A stretch of DNA of 64,000 nucleotides from Diphasiastrum complanatum (GCA_029204225.1 CM055101.1:5831246-5895245); one strand, 5' to 3'; numbered from the stretch's first letter, positions 1 through 10,721 are shown. Numbers and translations are program-made. The notes: generated by a model from the sequence alone, not told the origin.

Positions 1-2
1 TG

Positions 3-316
3 ATATTTGCCAGCGAGCACGACGATCTACTAGACAAAATTATGAACTGTTGCATCCGGTTTTATCGCAAGCACCATTTGAAAAATGGAGACTGGATTAT
101 GTTGATCCTATTCATCCTGTCGTGCAAGGATCTCAGGCCCGATACATTATCTAAGCAACTGATTATATGGCCAAGTGGGTTGAAGCCAAAGATATCAAAG
201 TTGTTGATGCGAAATCTACGACCAAGTTTCTGTATGAAAATATTATAATCAGATTTGGATGTTCGATTGAGATTGTCAATGACCGGGGTACACACTTTGT
301 TAATCAAACAATAAAG
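3..316 (+). pseudogene. Ty3/gypsy integrase core, 5' part (broken)
   Basis: The reading frame gives an integrase zinc-finger tail (DICQRARRS) followed by the DDE core start (EKWRLDYVDPIHP, then KWVEAKDIKVV and NDRGTHFVNQ). The first two catalytic aspartates are visible (LDYVD and NDRG). A stop interrupts the frame near 150 and the frame ends where unrelated sequence begins at 317. The matching C-terminal half resumes at 1654. The element runs off the left edge of the window. Family assignment to Ty3/gypsy integrase is firm; the exact lineage is not. Confidence 0.8.
224..316 (+). repeat. 93-bp direct repeat, left copy
   Basis: This integrase segment is repeated almost exactly at 1654-1746, with three mismatches by eye. 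The two copies bracket a 1337-bp foreign segment, so the integrase reading frame is duplicated at the insertion edges. Confidence 0.85.
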
Positions 317-1653
317 CGCGTGACTGAGGCCGCCCTTGCTGCCATAGGTATAGCATCTGGTACCCAAGCCTCACCAAACCATAAGCAGGCCAAACAAGCT
401 ATTAAGCCTTACATAGACCTAACAAATGTTTGCATTGGACCAATGACAGATACCTCCTAGATGCCATCATTGAGCCTGCCATACACATTGCTGCTCAGCT
501 CCTCAATAACTTTCTGATGGTTGACAACCTTAGGAAAGACCGCATCACTTCTCAAATCCTACATAGGATAGTGGAGTTCTATGTCAAGATAGCCAAGTCC
601 CCTCTCGAACCATATAACTAGTTCAAGACTGTTTTTGGTGAGCTCAAACAATCCATTAAGAGCAATACCAGGTAGCAGTTCATTGCTGGCTCCATGTTAT
701 CTCTTCTAGCGGCCTCCCACCTTGAAAACAAAATCCATGGCTTTCACCTGAATTCTGTGCTTTCGGTTTATGACGAAGCATCGGCCAAGTCATCCCACCA
801 GGCCTCCAATTCACATAGTCGACATTGTCCACACAACAAGATTATCATTCCTGACTCGCCTTCCGTGTCACGACGTCATACTAGGCATACATCGTCAGTT
901 GCGTACATAAAGCCATACATCGACCTCACCAATGATTTGCATTGGACCAATGACGGATACCTCCTTGATGCCATCACTGAGCCTTCTATACACATTGCTG
1001 CCCAACTATTGAACAACTTTCTGATGGTTGATAACCTCAGGAAAGACCGCATCACTTCACAAATCCTCCATAGGATAGTTGAGTCCTATACCAAGTTGGC
1101 CAAAGCCCCTCTTGAACCATATAATTGGTTCAAGACTATTTCTGGTGAGCTCAAATGAGCTATTAAGAGCAATATTAAGCAGCAGTTCGATGCTGGCTCT
1201 TTGTTGTCTCTTCTAGCCGCCTCTCACCTAGAAAACAAAATCCATGGCTTCCACCTAGATTATGTGCTTTCGGTCTATGAATAAGCACCGGCCGAGTCGT
1301 CTCACCAGGCATCGAGTTCACATAGTCGATGTCGTCCACACAACGAGATCGTCATTCCTGACTCGCCTTCCGCGTCATACATCGTCAGCTGCGCTTCCGT
1401 CCCCTATTGCTGTTCGCACTGAACTTCCTATTTCCCCCACCTCTGAGGCTTCCTTTGCCTCTGCTTCCAAACATGCTCCCACTATAAATTTGGTGGTCCC
1501 TTGGCACCTGTGTGTGTCTTTGATGTTGGCGGGCATGGCGATGTGGAACCATGAGGTTAAAAAGAAAGAAAGTGAAGGAGGTTTGAGAAAATATAGGGAG
1601 ATGAGAAATGGTAAATCGAGGGAAAAACTTTTGGAAATAAACCATGCACAGGA
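317..1653 (+). repeat. Foreign insert with two ~500-bp tandem coding-like units inside integrase
   Basis: Two tandem units occupy about 410-908 and 916-1398, with a period of 506 bp at their start and a short deletion in the second unit. Each encodes a related peptide containing IHIAAQLLNNFLMVDNLRKD and LLAASHLENKIHGFHL, broken by stops in places. I do not recognise the protein; a retroelement gag or accessory ORF is possible. The divergence between units shows an old duplication. The tail (about 1400-1653) has no recognisable content. Confidence 0.6.
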
Positions 1654-1746
1654 AAGTTTCTATATGAAAATATTATAATCAGATTTGGATGTCCGATCGA
1701 GATTGTCAATGACCGGGGTACACACTTTGTTAATCAAACAATAAAG
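1654..1746 (+). repeat. 93-bp direct repeat, right copy
   Basis: Near-identical partner of 224-316. After it the integrase frame continues with the region expected downstream of the second catalytic aspartate. Confidence 0.85.
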
Positions 1747-2388
1747 TGCTTACTGGAAGATTTTTTTGTTATATACAGATTTAGTACTTCCTACTATCCC
1801 AGAGGGAATGGCCAAGCTGAATCTTCCAATAAGATTCTCTACACCATTATGACAAAGACAGTTGAAGCGAGTCAGTCTGATTGGGAACATAAACTGTATG
1901 CAGCATTATGGGCATTCAGAACCGCTTACAAAAATAGTACAAGTCAAACACTCTTTCAACTGGTTTATGGTCAAGATGCTGTCATGCCAATTGAATTTTT
2001 GATTCCATCCTTACGCATAGTAGCAATGGAATGATTAAATGATGATAAGTCTTTACAACTCCGTCATGAAGCGTTACACAAATTATGTGAAACCCGATTG
2101 ATGGCAGCTCATGCCTTAGCAGCAGAGAAAGCCCGCCGCAAGGCCTGGCACAATCGTCGATTGCACAAGAAAGATCTGAAAATAGGAGATCTTGCATTGA
2201 TGTACAAAACCAAGTTGATCAAGGGCAAGTTGAAGTTTACCGATGAAGGCCCGTATAAAGTGAAGGAAATCTTGAATTATGGCGTAGTAATTCTTGAACA
2301 CTTGGATGGAAAACTATTTGATACTCCGGTGAATGACAACCGATTACGCAAGTTTTGGCAGCCTGCTCCGCCAGTTCAGCAAGCTTGA
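1654..2388 (+). pseudogene. Ty3/gypsy integrase, C-terminal half
   Basis: The frame includes the third catalytic residue of the DDE triad (GNGQAESSNK), the conserved stretch ALWAFRTAYKNSTSQTLFQL, and a C-terminal GPY/F-type module (KIGDLALMYK, then DEGPYKVKEI). It ends at a natural-looking stop at 2386-2388 after PAPPVQQA. One in-frame stop occurs near 2033. It is the continuation of the fragment at 3-316. No 3' LTR or polypurine tract could be identified downstream. Confidence 0.8.
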
Positions 2389-2890
2389 TCCCAATGGGTT
2401 TTTTTAATTTTATTTGTCTTTTATTTGTTTTCAGTATTTAATTTGCTGAGTTTTTTGGAAAAAGACAGTAGAAAAAAAGAAAAAAGAAAAAAGAAAAGAA
2501 AAGAGAAAAGCAAAAATTGAGCAAAGACTGATGAGCAAAAGTCAGAAAGTCATCAACATAGGAAAAAGAAAGCACAATAATTTTTGATAGGAAATGACTT
2601 AGAAAATCATTGTTTTGGTCAGATTTGGCCTATACAGTACCAGAAACCTTCGTTGAGCTCTCAGATTGTACATCCACTATCGATTTATAAAATAAAATTT
2701 TTTCATTATTGAATTAAGTTCTTGTTTAGAATAAGGATTAACATTTTTTAGTGTTAGCACTTAAACTAGCCTTGATTTTAATCAAAGAATTCTCATGCAT
2801 AAAAGATAAAGATTTTTTAACAAAATCAACTGTCAATGACTTATTCTTATCAAAGTTGTTATTATTGCCCGAGAACAATATTTACATTAG
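2389..2890. other. Non-coding AT/purine-rich spacer
   Basis: This stretch has an A/G-rich run (about 2455-2530) and AT-rich DNA. I see no gene, RNA or repeat boundary in it. It separates the + strand gypsy fragment from a - strand gypsy fragment. Confidence 0.5.
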
Positions 2891-3810
2891 TTATTGCAAC
2901 AACATGAAATTCTAGTTTTTTAGAGTAATCCTATATGTGTAACTCCATCAGAAACAACATAATCCATACACTTGGAATTACTTTCCGATGCCATTGTCAC
3001 ACAATATTTTTTCACTTTTCGGGTAGGAAGGTTTAGCGTCTGCACCAAATTTACATTAATAAAGTTATGAGTGGATCATGTGTCAAAAAAGACATTAACA
3101 ACTTGATCTTTAACTTTACCTTTATTGCAAAAAAGAACTAAGGAAACATACATCCATCTCATTACTTTGAGATAGATTACCTGAGGTAGAAGCTGGTTTT
3201 TTGACGCAATCTCGTGCAAGGTGACCCTCGCCATTACACTTAAAGCACAAGTTCTTCTTACGAGTTTCAGCAATAATATTATTCCAAACCTTCGTTCATT
3301 GTTAAATGACTCAACTTCTGAAAGTGTTCATATTCATCTAATAATGGTAGGAAGTATTTCCTAAAAACTATGCAAAAATTATCCCATGTATAAGGTTGAT
3401 TGCCTTTTGTAACTAGGTCATTCCACCATACTAAGGCTCTTCCTTCAAGGAACATAGTTACAGTGGACAACTTTTCACATTCAAGAAATTGGTTCATGCC
3501 AAAGTATTTGTTTCACACATCAAGCCATGAACTTACCACTTGCAAGTTTCTATCTTTCTTCCCCCCCTTAAACAATTTTACGGAAGGTGGAACTACATGC
3601 TTCTTTTGGTTGGCTAACCTAGACTCTAAGTCTTGGTTTCTTTGATTAGTTTCAAGAAGCTTTCTATTAGTGGCTTGAATTTGTTGGTATAAAAGTTCAA
3701 GAGCTTGTGCCACATTGGATGAGTTTGATAGATCAAATGATGAGTTTTCATTGGTTTAATCCATTGGAGTTGCTTGTGTGTTTTTCTATTATGCAAATAC
3801 AACAACAAGT
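2890..3810 (-). pseudogene. Ty3/gypsy gag-protease fragment
   Basis: Read on the - strand, the frames give a gag coiled N-part (LLYQQIQATNRKLLETNQRN, about 3713-3513), the capsid-like block GRALVWWNDLVTKGNQPYTW (about 3497-3279), a CCHC zinc knuckle (CFKCNGEGHLARDC, about 3255) and then an aspartic protease start, in which the active-site glycine codon of the DTG motif reads as a stop (FDT*STHNFI, about 3080). Frames are broken between blocks. The 5' LTR and primer site lie upstream at 4802-5830. Pol beyond protease is missing, so the copy is truncated. Confidence 0.75.
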
Positions 3811-4124
3811 AATTCTAATTATAATGATATAATGCTTCAATTCTTACACAATTCAATGCAAATAAAAACATTTACTTCTACTCATTTAATACTTGTTGTT
3901 TGTAAGCTCAATTCAAACCGACTTTTTGCAAGCTCATTCCAAGCTTAAAAGAAAACTACACCAAGCAATTTCCTACTTTTGCCTCAATCCAAAGCAAAAA
4001 TCAAAACTAATCTTTATGTAAACTTCGATTAACTACTTCGAACTAATGTTTACATAAAGTTTCCATTCCAATTTCATTTCCATTTGTCATTTTAAATTCA
4101 ACACAAATTTTCACATTTTTCACT

Positions 4125-4465
4125 TTCCTAGTTCTTCAAATCCATGAAACTAGTGATTAGAAATGAAAAACTAGTGAAGTTCTATGAAAACTTCACTTTT
4201 CAGATCCGTTTTTTAGATTTATAGGTCTAAAAATCAGCACTTCAAAATGAAAAAAATACAAAACTTCAAAACTTTTTTTATGCATAAAGTTACACTACCT
4301 TTTCCTTCCTACGTTGCCATTTTCATGAAACTAGTAGGTAGAAAGGTGTAATTAATGAAGTTTTTATAAAAACTTCACTTTTCAGATCTGATTTTCAAAT
4401 TTACAGGTATGAAAAATAGAACTTCAAAATGAAAATCAGAAGTTTAAACACTTCATTTATGCAAA
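4125..4465 (-). repeat. Imperfect ~185-bp tandem repeat in gypsy leader
   Basis: Two diverged units share the phrases cttcacttttcagatc and acttcaaaatgaaaa at a spacing of about 180-190 bp. They lie between the primer site and gag, in the 5' leader of the - strand gypsy element. Confidence 0.55.
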
Positions 4466-4801
4466 AAAAACACTAGTTTTGATCAAAACACATAGCTAGA
4501 ATCAATCTTTTCGCAATTTCTTTTTTGTGAATGTAGAGGAAGACTTCCTCTAACCATTCCACAAATATTTTTTTAAAAAGATTTAAATCCAAAAGCCCAC
4601 TTTAAAACTTCTCTAACAAAATAAAAAATCAGCCCCTAAACAATTCTATAAGCATCACTACTCTTTATCAAGAGAACTAGACTCATCGGGTACTTCAACT
4701 ACAAGCTTCTATTACTAGAAAAACCAATAATCTTTTCCAAAAAAAAGTTTAGTTTGTGATCTTTATAGAACTTGAAGAAGGTTAGAAGGTTACTATCCTT
4801 T

Positions 4802-4815
4802 GTCTAGCTCTGATA
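4802..4815 (-). promoter_or_regulatory. Primer binding site (tRNA-iMet type) of gypsy element
   Basis: The - strand reads GGTATCAGAGCTA, the usual plant tRNA-iMet complementary site. It sits between the LTR at higher coordinates and gag at lower coordinates, which fixes the element's orientation. Confidence 0.7.
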
Positions 4816-4828
4816 CCGCTTTTACAAA

Positions 4829-5830
4829 TGAAGTCAAGAAGTCCAAAGGTAGTGTCTCCAAAGGTCCTCCAAGTAATCTACAAGCTCCAAGATGCTCCCC
4901 AACTCCAAGCTAGGATGCCTCCACCTGCAAGTAAAGATCTTCAAGCCTCCATGGAACTCTCCTCCACCTGTGTCCCTAATCTTAATCACAAAGGTAGATA
5001 ACAAGTGGTCTCAACTATTCACCATCCAACCATAACTAGCTAGCACATGCAATCCTGCAACTTGGCTAATCTAGCACCCCCTTGCTAACCAATAACTAAT
5101 CACAAGCATACCAATATAAACCATAGCATACTCAAGATCCAAACCCTACTTATGTCCCATACCATAAGCAAGATCCAAATCCTAAGCATACTACACACAA
5201 GAAAACACTCTATACACTAGTAGCCACACTAGAGCATAAGTATAACAAATAAAAGAGATCTCTCCTCCTCCCTATGGGCGCCCTCCTCTCCTCATATAGA
5301 TGACAAATGGCACCCTCCAATACAATATGGAGTTCCAAGCATAATCAATGAGAAAGAGAGAGGCCTAGGGGAGTTAAAGAACCTTCATAGGCTTATGGAA
5401 GGTCAAGAGACTTCTTCCATAACCTATGACTCTTTGAATGCCTTTCTTATGGAAGTTGGGAACTCAATGGACACCTTGGAAGTGCGCCTTCCTACTAGGT
5501 CCCATTGCCCAAGTTGTGCTTGTATACTTTGGTCCAAGACCAATAAAGTGATGTGGTTCAAGGTTGAGGCCCAAAGTTTTTCTAAAATAGCCAAAACACC
5601 CATGATAATGACTTTCTAATATCTCACTAGGTTCCATACCTCCGCCAAGGCATAGACACCTACCTTTCCTTATCCACAGACACCAGTATCTTAATTTAAA
5701 GACACATATCCTTAATCCTAAAGGTACCTCGTATCCTCCGACCAAAGTATAGGCCCTTATCCAAAGGCACCTATCCTTAATCCTAAGGGTACCCCTTATC
5801 CAAGGTTCACTTGCTAGTTAGCCCCCAACA
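4829..5830 (-). repeat. Putative 5' LTR of - strand gypsy element
   Basis: On the - strand the LTR would start TGTTGGGGGCTAACTAGC at 5830 and end in CA near 4829, just before the primer site. Length is about 1.0 kb. No second LTR is in the window, so both ends are inferred from the TG...CA rule and the primer site. The long ORF-like stretches inside are not coding. Confidence 0.55.
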
Positions 5831-6583
5831 CTAAATGGACATATAGGGGTCATTGAAGTACTACTAGTTACATAGGTATGTAACAGTTTGTCTCTTCCTC
5901 CTAGAGGTGGTGAAACAGTTCATTGGAAAACTCGCAACGGAATTCGGCGTTTTGTGTCAGGTGATTGGCAAAAGTTTTTTCTTCATTGCAATGCACTTAC
6001 AACAAAACGGGAGTTTAATTCAGACTTAGACTCGGGATCCATTCCTATTCATAGTCCTCCACATCGTTGTGTTTTGCTGAAAAGCTGGTGAATTTTCTCA
6101 GGCTGCACATGCTCTTGCTCCCTCAGTTTCAACAACACCTTCTTCTACAACTATTCAGACATTGGAACAGCTTCATCCCCATGCTAATGATACTCTTCTT
6201 TTATTTGTGGAAGCCTTTCAGCCTGACTCCGATCTTCAACTTGCAAAAGTTCATTTTATGAAAGCTTTTCTGCGTAGTCCTTGTCTCTCAACTGGTGGGC
6301 CTTCATAAATGGTTTTTGAGCATCTACGTGATTGTTTTTCTCCAGATGATTCTACAAGTGGCTTTGATCTTCTCTTCAAGGTGCGCTCTTTCATTGCATA
6401 TGGGCAGATCCCGCCTTCAGTTGCTCATATTTTGGGTGCTGCTCATCTTTTAGCTTTAGATAAAGCTTTTGGAGGTGTGCGTCCAATTGTAGTAGGTGAA
6501 TGTTTATACAGGTTGGTGGTAAGGACACTCTGTTTCCAGTTTCGAGAAGCGTTTCATGCTCATCTTTTTCCTTTTCAATTTAT

Positions 6584-6727
6584 CAGTTTCTCGGGCGACT
6601 ATGTTTCAAGAACTTCGTGGTGGTCAAGATACATTTGCCATGCTCATTCCTTTTTCAGTTTCTCGGGCGACTATGTTTCAAGAACTTCGTGGTGGTCAAG
6701 ATATATTTGCCATGCTCATTCCTTTTG
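6584..6727 (+). repeat. 72-bp in-frame tandem duplication in RT
   Basis: Two copies with a period of 72 bp (6584-6655 and 6656-6727) differ at only a few bases. Each begins cagtttctcgggcgactatg. The duplication adds 24 codons within the RT region between the GGVRPI and QGDPLG blocks. Confidence 0.9.
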
Positions 6728-8345
6728 TGTGAAGCTTCTATTCTAAAAGTTCTCCTTTATACTTTAGTCATGCTTCTCGTACTGGTGATGTTACCGTCAT
6801 TTCTTCCGCTGAAGGAACTCGACAGGGGGATCCCTTAGGTGGTCCTCTCTTTGCTTTGACACACCATCGCGCATTGAGTGCTACAACTTCAGCTTTTTCC
6901 TCCTGTTTATTCCCCGCAATTGCGGATGATACTCATATTGTGGGGCCTGCTAGTGAAGTCGTCCCTGATTTTTTGTATTTCTCAGTTCAACTTTCTTCCA
7001 TTGGGCTTACAGTGAATAGGTCTAAGTGCATTGCTTGGTGCCCAAAAGGCCTTCCAGCAAATATCTCCTTACCTAAAAGTTTCAATACTCCTCAGCTTGG
7101 GATTAAGGCATTGGGTGTTCCCATTGGTTCTTCTGGATATGTCACTTCATTTATGCGAGAAGTTCTGGATGGATTTGCTCGTCATTTTGATTTGTTGCCA
7201 AAGCTTGGAAATTCTCAGGTTGCATTTGGAATTCTCACTCAGTGCTTTGCTCAACGTCCTAGTATATTCGAAGTTCATTTCTTCTTCGTTTGACATATTA
7301 TCCCTACTTCGAGATTTTGATGATAATTAATTGGGCGTATTTGGTCGCATTTTGGGGCCAGGAACGTTTGACACTTGTGAAGGTCAATTTCTAAGTGACA
7401 AATTTCTCTTCCTACCTCCTCTGGTGGTGTTGGCCTAGTATGATGCTTGCATCGCACCAGTTGCTTTTCTCAGAAGTTGGGCTCTTGTTGCCTCTGCACT
7501 AGTTTCCAGGTTTTAACATGGTAACCAGCCTCTTCTTCTTGATGTGGTGGCTCATGTGGAGACTGACAATTTTGCTTTTCAACACACTCTTCGCACTGCT
7601 CGAGATTTACTTCCACTGTTTGTACAACCTTTTGTGCCTCCCTTTGAATCTTTGGTGACAAATCAACAACTGGCTTTTCAGAAGACTATTTTGGAGCATC
7701 TTCACGCTTATTCCTTCGGTCAACTTATCAATGATTCACCTTTTGATGCAATTCGAGCTTGTCTTCTTTCTTATGCTGGTCCAGGTGTAGGGGCTTGGTT
7801 GGTTGCACGTCTAGTTCTTCCACTCTTGCGACTCAACAATGATTTATTTATAACTGCCCTTCGAACCAGATTGGGACTTTCACATCCAATGTTAATTGGT
7901 CTCTCTAAGTGTTCATTTGGGCATGTGTTGGATTCCTTGGGTACTCATCTTATGTGGTGCCTCTCAAGTGGTGAACGTATTATTTTACATGATTCCATTC
8001 GTGATGCCCTTACTGCTATTGCTTATGATAGTGGGTTTCATGTTGTTCGAGAACTGACACACATTTTATCAGGGCCTTCTTCGCAATCTTCTCGACGACG
8101 AGTTGACGTTGTTGTCTCTCGTGATGGAATTCAGACTCTAGGAGATGTTGTCATTGCTTATCCCTCTTGTCAGGACCTCATTCATCATTCTTCCAACACG
8201 GAAAGGGCCGCTGCATCTCACACAGCTCTTGAAAAGGAGCGAGATTATAATGATCGTGCACCCGGAGAAGATTTCATCTCCTTTGTCTTGGAAACATATG
8301 GTTGTTTGCACAAGAAATTCAATGATTTTTTATCTTTATGTGCGG

Positions 8346-8353
8346 AGCTTATG
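8346..8353. repeat. Target site duplication, left (agcttatg)
   Basis: The same 8 bp recurs at 8559-8566, directly flanking the 5S-tRNA insertion. The host reading frame carries through when one copy plus the 205-bp insert is ignored (213 bp, a multiple of three). Confidence 0.85.
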
Positions 8354-8365
8354 CTTCTTGGTTTC

Positions 8366-8435
8366 CAAGGGGAGGCTCGAACCTGGGACCAAAGAAACTT
8401 TGGATGCCAAGCCAACCAACTGAGAAAAGTGGTAG
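8366..8435 (-). other. tRNA-like part of the chimeric insertion
   Basis: The - strand contains ctcagttggttgg, resembling a D-arm/A box, an anticodon-arm-like stem ccaaag/ctttgg, and the B box ggttcgagcc. The acceptor and T stems pair poorly, so this is a tRNA-derived sequence, not a functional tRNA gene. Confidence 0.65.
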
Positions 8436-8555
8436 AGGGTGCGGCACCCGGACTTCCCGGGAGGTCACCCATCCCAGTACTATTCAGGCCCAAGCACGCT
8501 TAACTTCGGAGTTCTGATGGGATCCGGTGTAGTAGTGCTGGTATGACCGCACCAT
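8436..8555 (-). rRNA. 5S rRNA-derived sequence (pseudogene copy)
   Basis: About 120 nt on the - strand follow plant 5S rRNA, including gtcataccagcactac, ggatcccatcagaactccg, the internal A-box region agttaagcgtgcttgggc and the C-box region gggatgggtgacctcccggg. The terminal helix (ggtgcgg with ccgcacc) is kept. It is a single copy inside a retroelement ORF, not part of a 5S tandem array. Confidence 0.85.
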
Positions 8556-8558
8556 AGT

Positions 8559-8566
8559 AGCTTATG
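8559..8566. repeat. Target site duplication, right (agcttatg)
   Basis: Right partner of 8346-8353. The interrupted ORF resumes inside it, at the ATG at 8564, in the same frame as before the insertion. Confidence 0.85.
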
Positions 8567-8776
8567 GTGAAACGCCAAGGACAAAGCATTACCTTATCAC
8601 CCGTCATTGTTTCTTTCTACCGTCAACGTATTTCTATTGTATTACAACATTCACAGACGCTTTCAATTCTTCAACAGGCTCAGTTTGCAGAAGCGGCTGC
8701 TTCAAAGCTTCTTGCATTACTTATTACTACATCTATTTTAGTTAGTGATTTACATCAGGCAGTTGGTTTTGAGTAA

Positions 8777-8997
8777 TTAGCTCACTATATAAAATTTTTA
8801 TTTAGCTATTGAGTAGCTTAATTCATTTTTTTATTTTTACAATATTTTTTTTAATACTTTAAGCTTTTTGTATTATTATGGATTTTCCCATCATTTTTAA
8901 TAAAAATAGGGATGTTATTATTATTATTATTGCTAATAATATATTAGTGAAGGACCAAAATATAAATTGATAAAAGCATCCGGATGTGCATCCTGGT
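8777..8997. other. AT-rich upstream region of the formyltransferase gene
   Basis: It contains a short ATT repeat (about 8913-8930) and AT-rich DNA, with no coding sequence. It is the likely promoter region of the gene starting at 9112. Confidence 0.4.
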
Positions 8998-9006
8998 CTA
9001 TATATC
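8998..9006 (+). promoter_or_regulatory. TATA-like box
   Basis: The sequence tctatatat lies about 105 bp before the chosen ATG, a plausible core promoter position. There is no other support. Confidence 0.3.
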
Positions 9007-9111
9007 TGGCGATTATAGGAGGAGGAAAAGCGCCAACAGCAGCTGCTGCCGCTAAGGAGGAGGAGGAGGGGGAGGAAGAACTGTGGGTGCAGCGTCTGGA
9101 AGCTCTTCCTC

Positions 9112-9451
9112 ATGCCTCCCCTTCCTTCTATGCACCGTTCCTTCAACATTTCCTTCCATCGGTTCTTGCTTCCACCCCTTGTGTACTTTCATTCACATGC
9201 TCCGTCAAGGTTGCTGCATCCGGCGGCGAGTTCCATCCACAGTGGCACACAACCGAAGCAGAAGTCGGTGGTTTTCCTCGGCACGCCCAATGCACGTTTT
9301 ATTCTTCATCATTTTTTTTCTGTGTTTTGTGTTTGGTGGATAGCTCCTTGGAAGCAATACTAAGAACTGCATACATAACGATGTCCAGGATGCTGCCGAT
9401 ATGCTGGAAGCATTGCTGGATGCAGCAGAAAGAGAAGGCTCTATATTTAAG
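9112..9451 (+). CDS. Formyltransferase exons 1-2
   Basis: Exon 1 (9112-9291) encodes a presumed transit peptide and then the first Rossmann strand (KQKSVVFLGTPN). Exon 2 (9389-9451) gives 21 residues, DAADMLEALLDAAEREGSIF plus K, followed by a GT donor. The 97-bp intron must use a GC donor (AAT|GCACGT) to keep phase and the family spacing; no GT fits in phase 0. Confidence 0.75.
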
Positions 9452-10652
9452 GTATGGATTTTAAAATGCTCTTTGTCATTGGAACCTTTATTCCTAGATT
9501 AAGTTGCCACCAAGACCTTGGGTGAGTAGAATTTTTTATTTTCTATTTTTTTTTAGCTTTGCCGCGATAGTGGTTAGCTATGGCGATGAACAAATGAGGG
9601 TTTTGGGCGAGATCGATGGGATGGAAAAGCTATGGGGGCAGCCATGAATAAAAAATAATGTTAGAGGACAAGAAAGTGCTTTGATATTATGATCACAATC
9701 ACAGATTTTGGTATCAAATCAGGTATAAAATAACAAAAAGCATTCACAAAGCATTCTCCAGCTAAGAAAATCTCATGAATATCAATGGCTGTCGCAAATC
9801 TCCAGTACAAAGACGGAACTCCCCTACAAAGAACTCAAGGCTCCAAGACATAAACTGAAGAGTGATAGAATGATGGCCTCTATTTATAGTAATTAGGCAA
9901 TCATTATGGGCATACAAGTTGGGCATTTGGCCCATTTACTTATCAAATGTATTTCAAAGGGGGTCTAGACATAATAAAAGAATTAGTTGCAGGTCAAGTA
10001 AGTGTATGGTAGAGAAGTATGGACCGTGTGTCCATAACAAAGTTGCACTAGAGAGAATCAATGATCGGTCTATCTTGATTATAATCTTTTGACTTTTTGA
10101 AACTTATGTGCTTATGGTATATGAATGACTTCATAGAAATATTGTTGTTATAATCTAACAAAATATAGTGTGTCTATGTGTGCCTGTAATTTGCATGTGT
10201 GTGTGTGTAATAAATGTAGGGTAGCTGGATGTATCTATGCAAACACTGTTGGCACATTCAAAGACATAAATTTGTATGTTTGATATTACATGTACTGTGT
10301 ATAAATGCAGTCTGAGGGCGGCATAAACTCATAGATGTAGAGGTTTTGCATTCACAGAGAGGTGCATGCTGCATTGAGTACTCAGACATGAGGGCAGCCT
10401 TTTGGCGTCTGCGTCTGACGCCCGGACCCGGACGCGTCCGACCCCCGGACGCAGGGTCGGACGCGTCCTGTTTTTTAAATTTTTTTTTTTTGGGATGCTG
10501 GTCGCGTCCAGCGTCCGGACGCAGACGCCCGGGTCCCAGAACGCGTCCGGGACCCGGATGCATATTTAAAAAAAAACGAGAGAGATGTTTAGGGAGGGTC
10601 CGAGAGAGGGGGAGAGAGAGAGAAAAAAAAACAGAGGCAGATTTGGTTTAGG

Positions 10653-10721
<69 letters not shown>

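Larger units (their letters stand above)
8354..8558 (-). mobile_element. 5S rRNA-tRNA chimeric SINE-like insertion
   Basis: This 205-bp segment interrupts the RT-element ORF and is bounded by the 8-bp duplication agcttatg. On the - strand its 5' part is a near full-length 5S rRNA sequence (8555-8436), followed at once by a tRNA-like sequence with A- and B-box-like motifs (8435-8366) and a short 3' end, ccaagaag. Chimeric 5S-tRNA heads are known from the vertebrate AmnSINE1/DeuSINE group; I know of none described in plants. Cassandra TRIMs also carry 5S sequence, but this insert lacks TG...CA ends and has an 8-bp rather than a 5-bp duplication. Confidence 0.8.
5888..8776 (+). pseudogene. Retroelement RT with zinc-knuckle and restriction-like C-terminus (broken)
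   Basis: Frame-shifted blocks give reverse transcriptase motifs in order: FGGVRPIVVGECLYRLV (about 6470-6520), a QGDPLGGPLFAL block (about 6825-6860), the catalytic ADDTHIVG (about 6925) and LGVPIGSSG (about 7110). A C-terminal part follows with C/H zinc-ligand spacing (about 7905-7965) and a block RRRVDVVVSRDG...GDVVIAYPS (about 8095-8165) resembling a PD-(D/E)XK-type endonuclease. The clade is not clear to me; R2/NeSL-like, RLE-bearing elements share this order. Frameshifts, a 72-bp duplication and a 205-bp insertion make it non-functional. Confidence 0.65.

Noticed and set aside
8245-8493. - strand ORF across the 5S-tRNA insertion, and the + strand tail LRKVVEGAAPGLPGRSP
   Set aside because: The sequence is structural-RNA-derived; the peptide is read-through of 5S and tRNA sequence after the insertion.
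8967-9464. 165-codon ORF overlapping formyltransferase exon 1 in another frame
   Set aside because: The frame with VVFLGTP matches a known family and connects to downstream exons; this one does not.
9659-10160. Full LTR retrotransposon starting at this LTR
   Set aside because: Neither side has a primer site or polypurine tract, so at most a solo LTR is listed.
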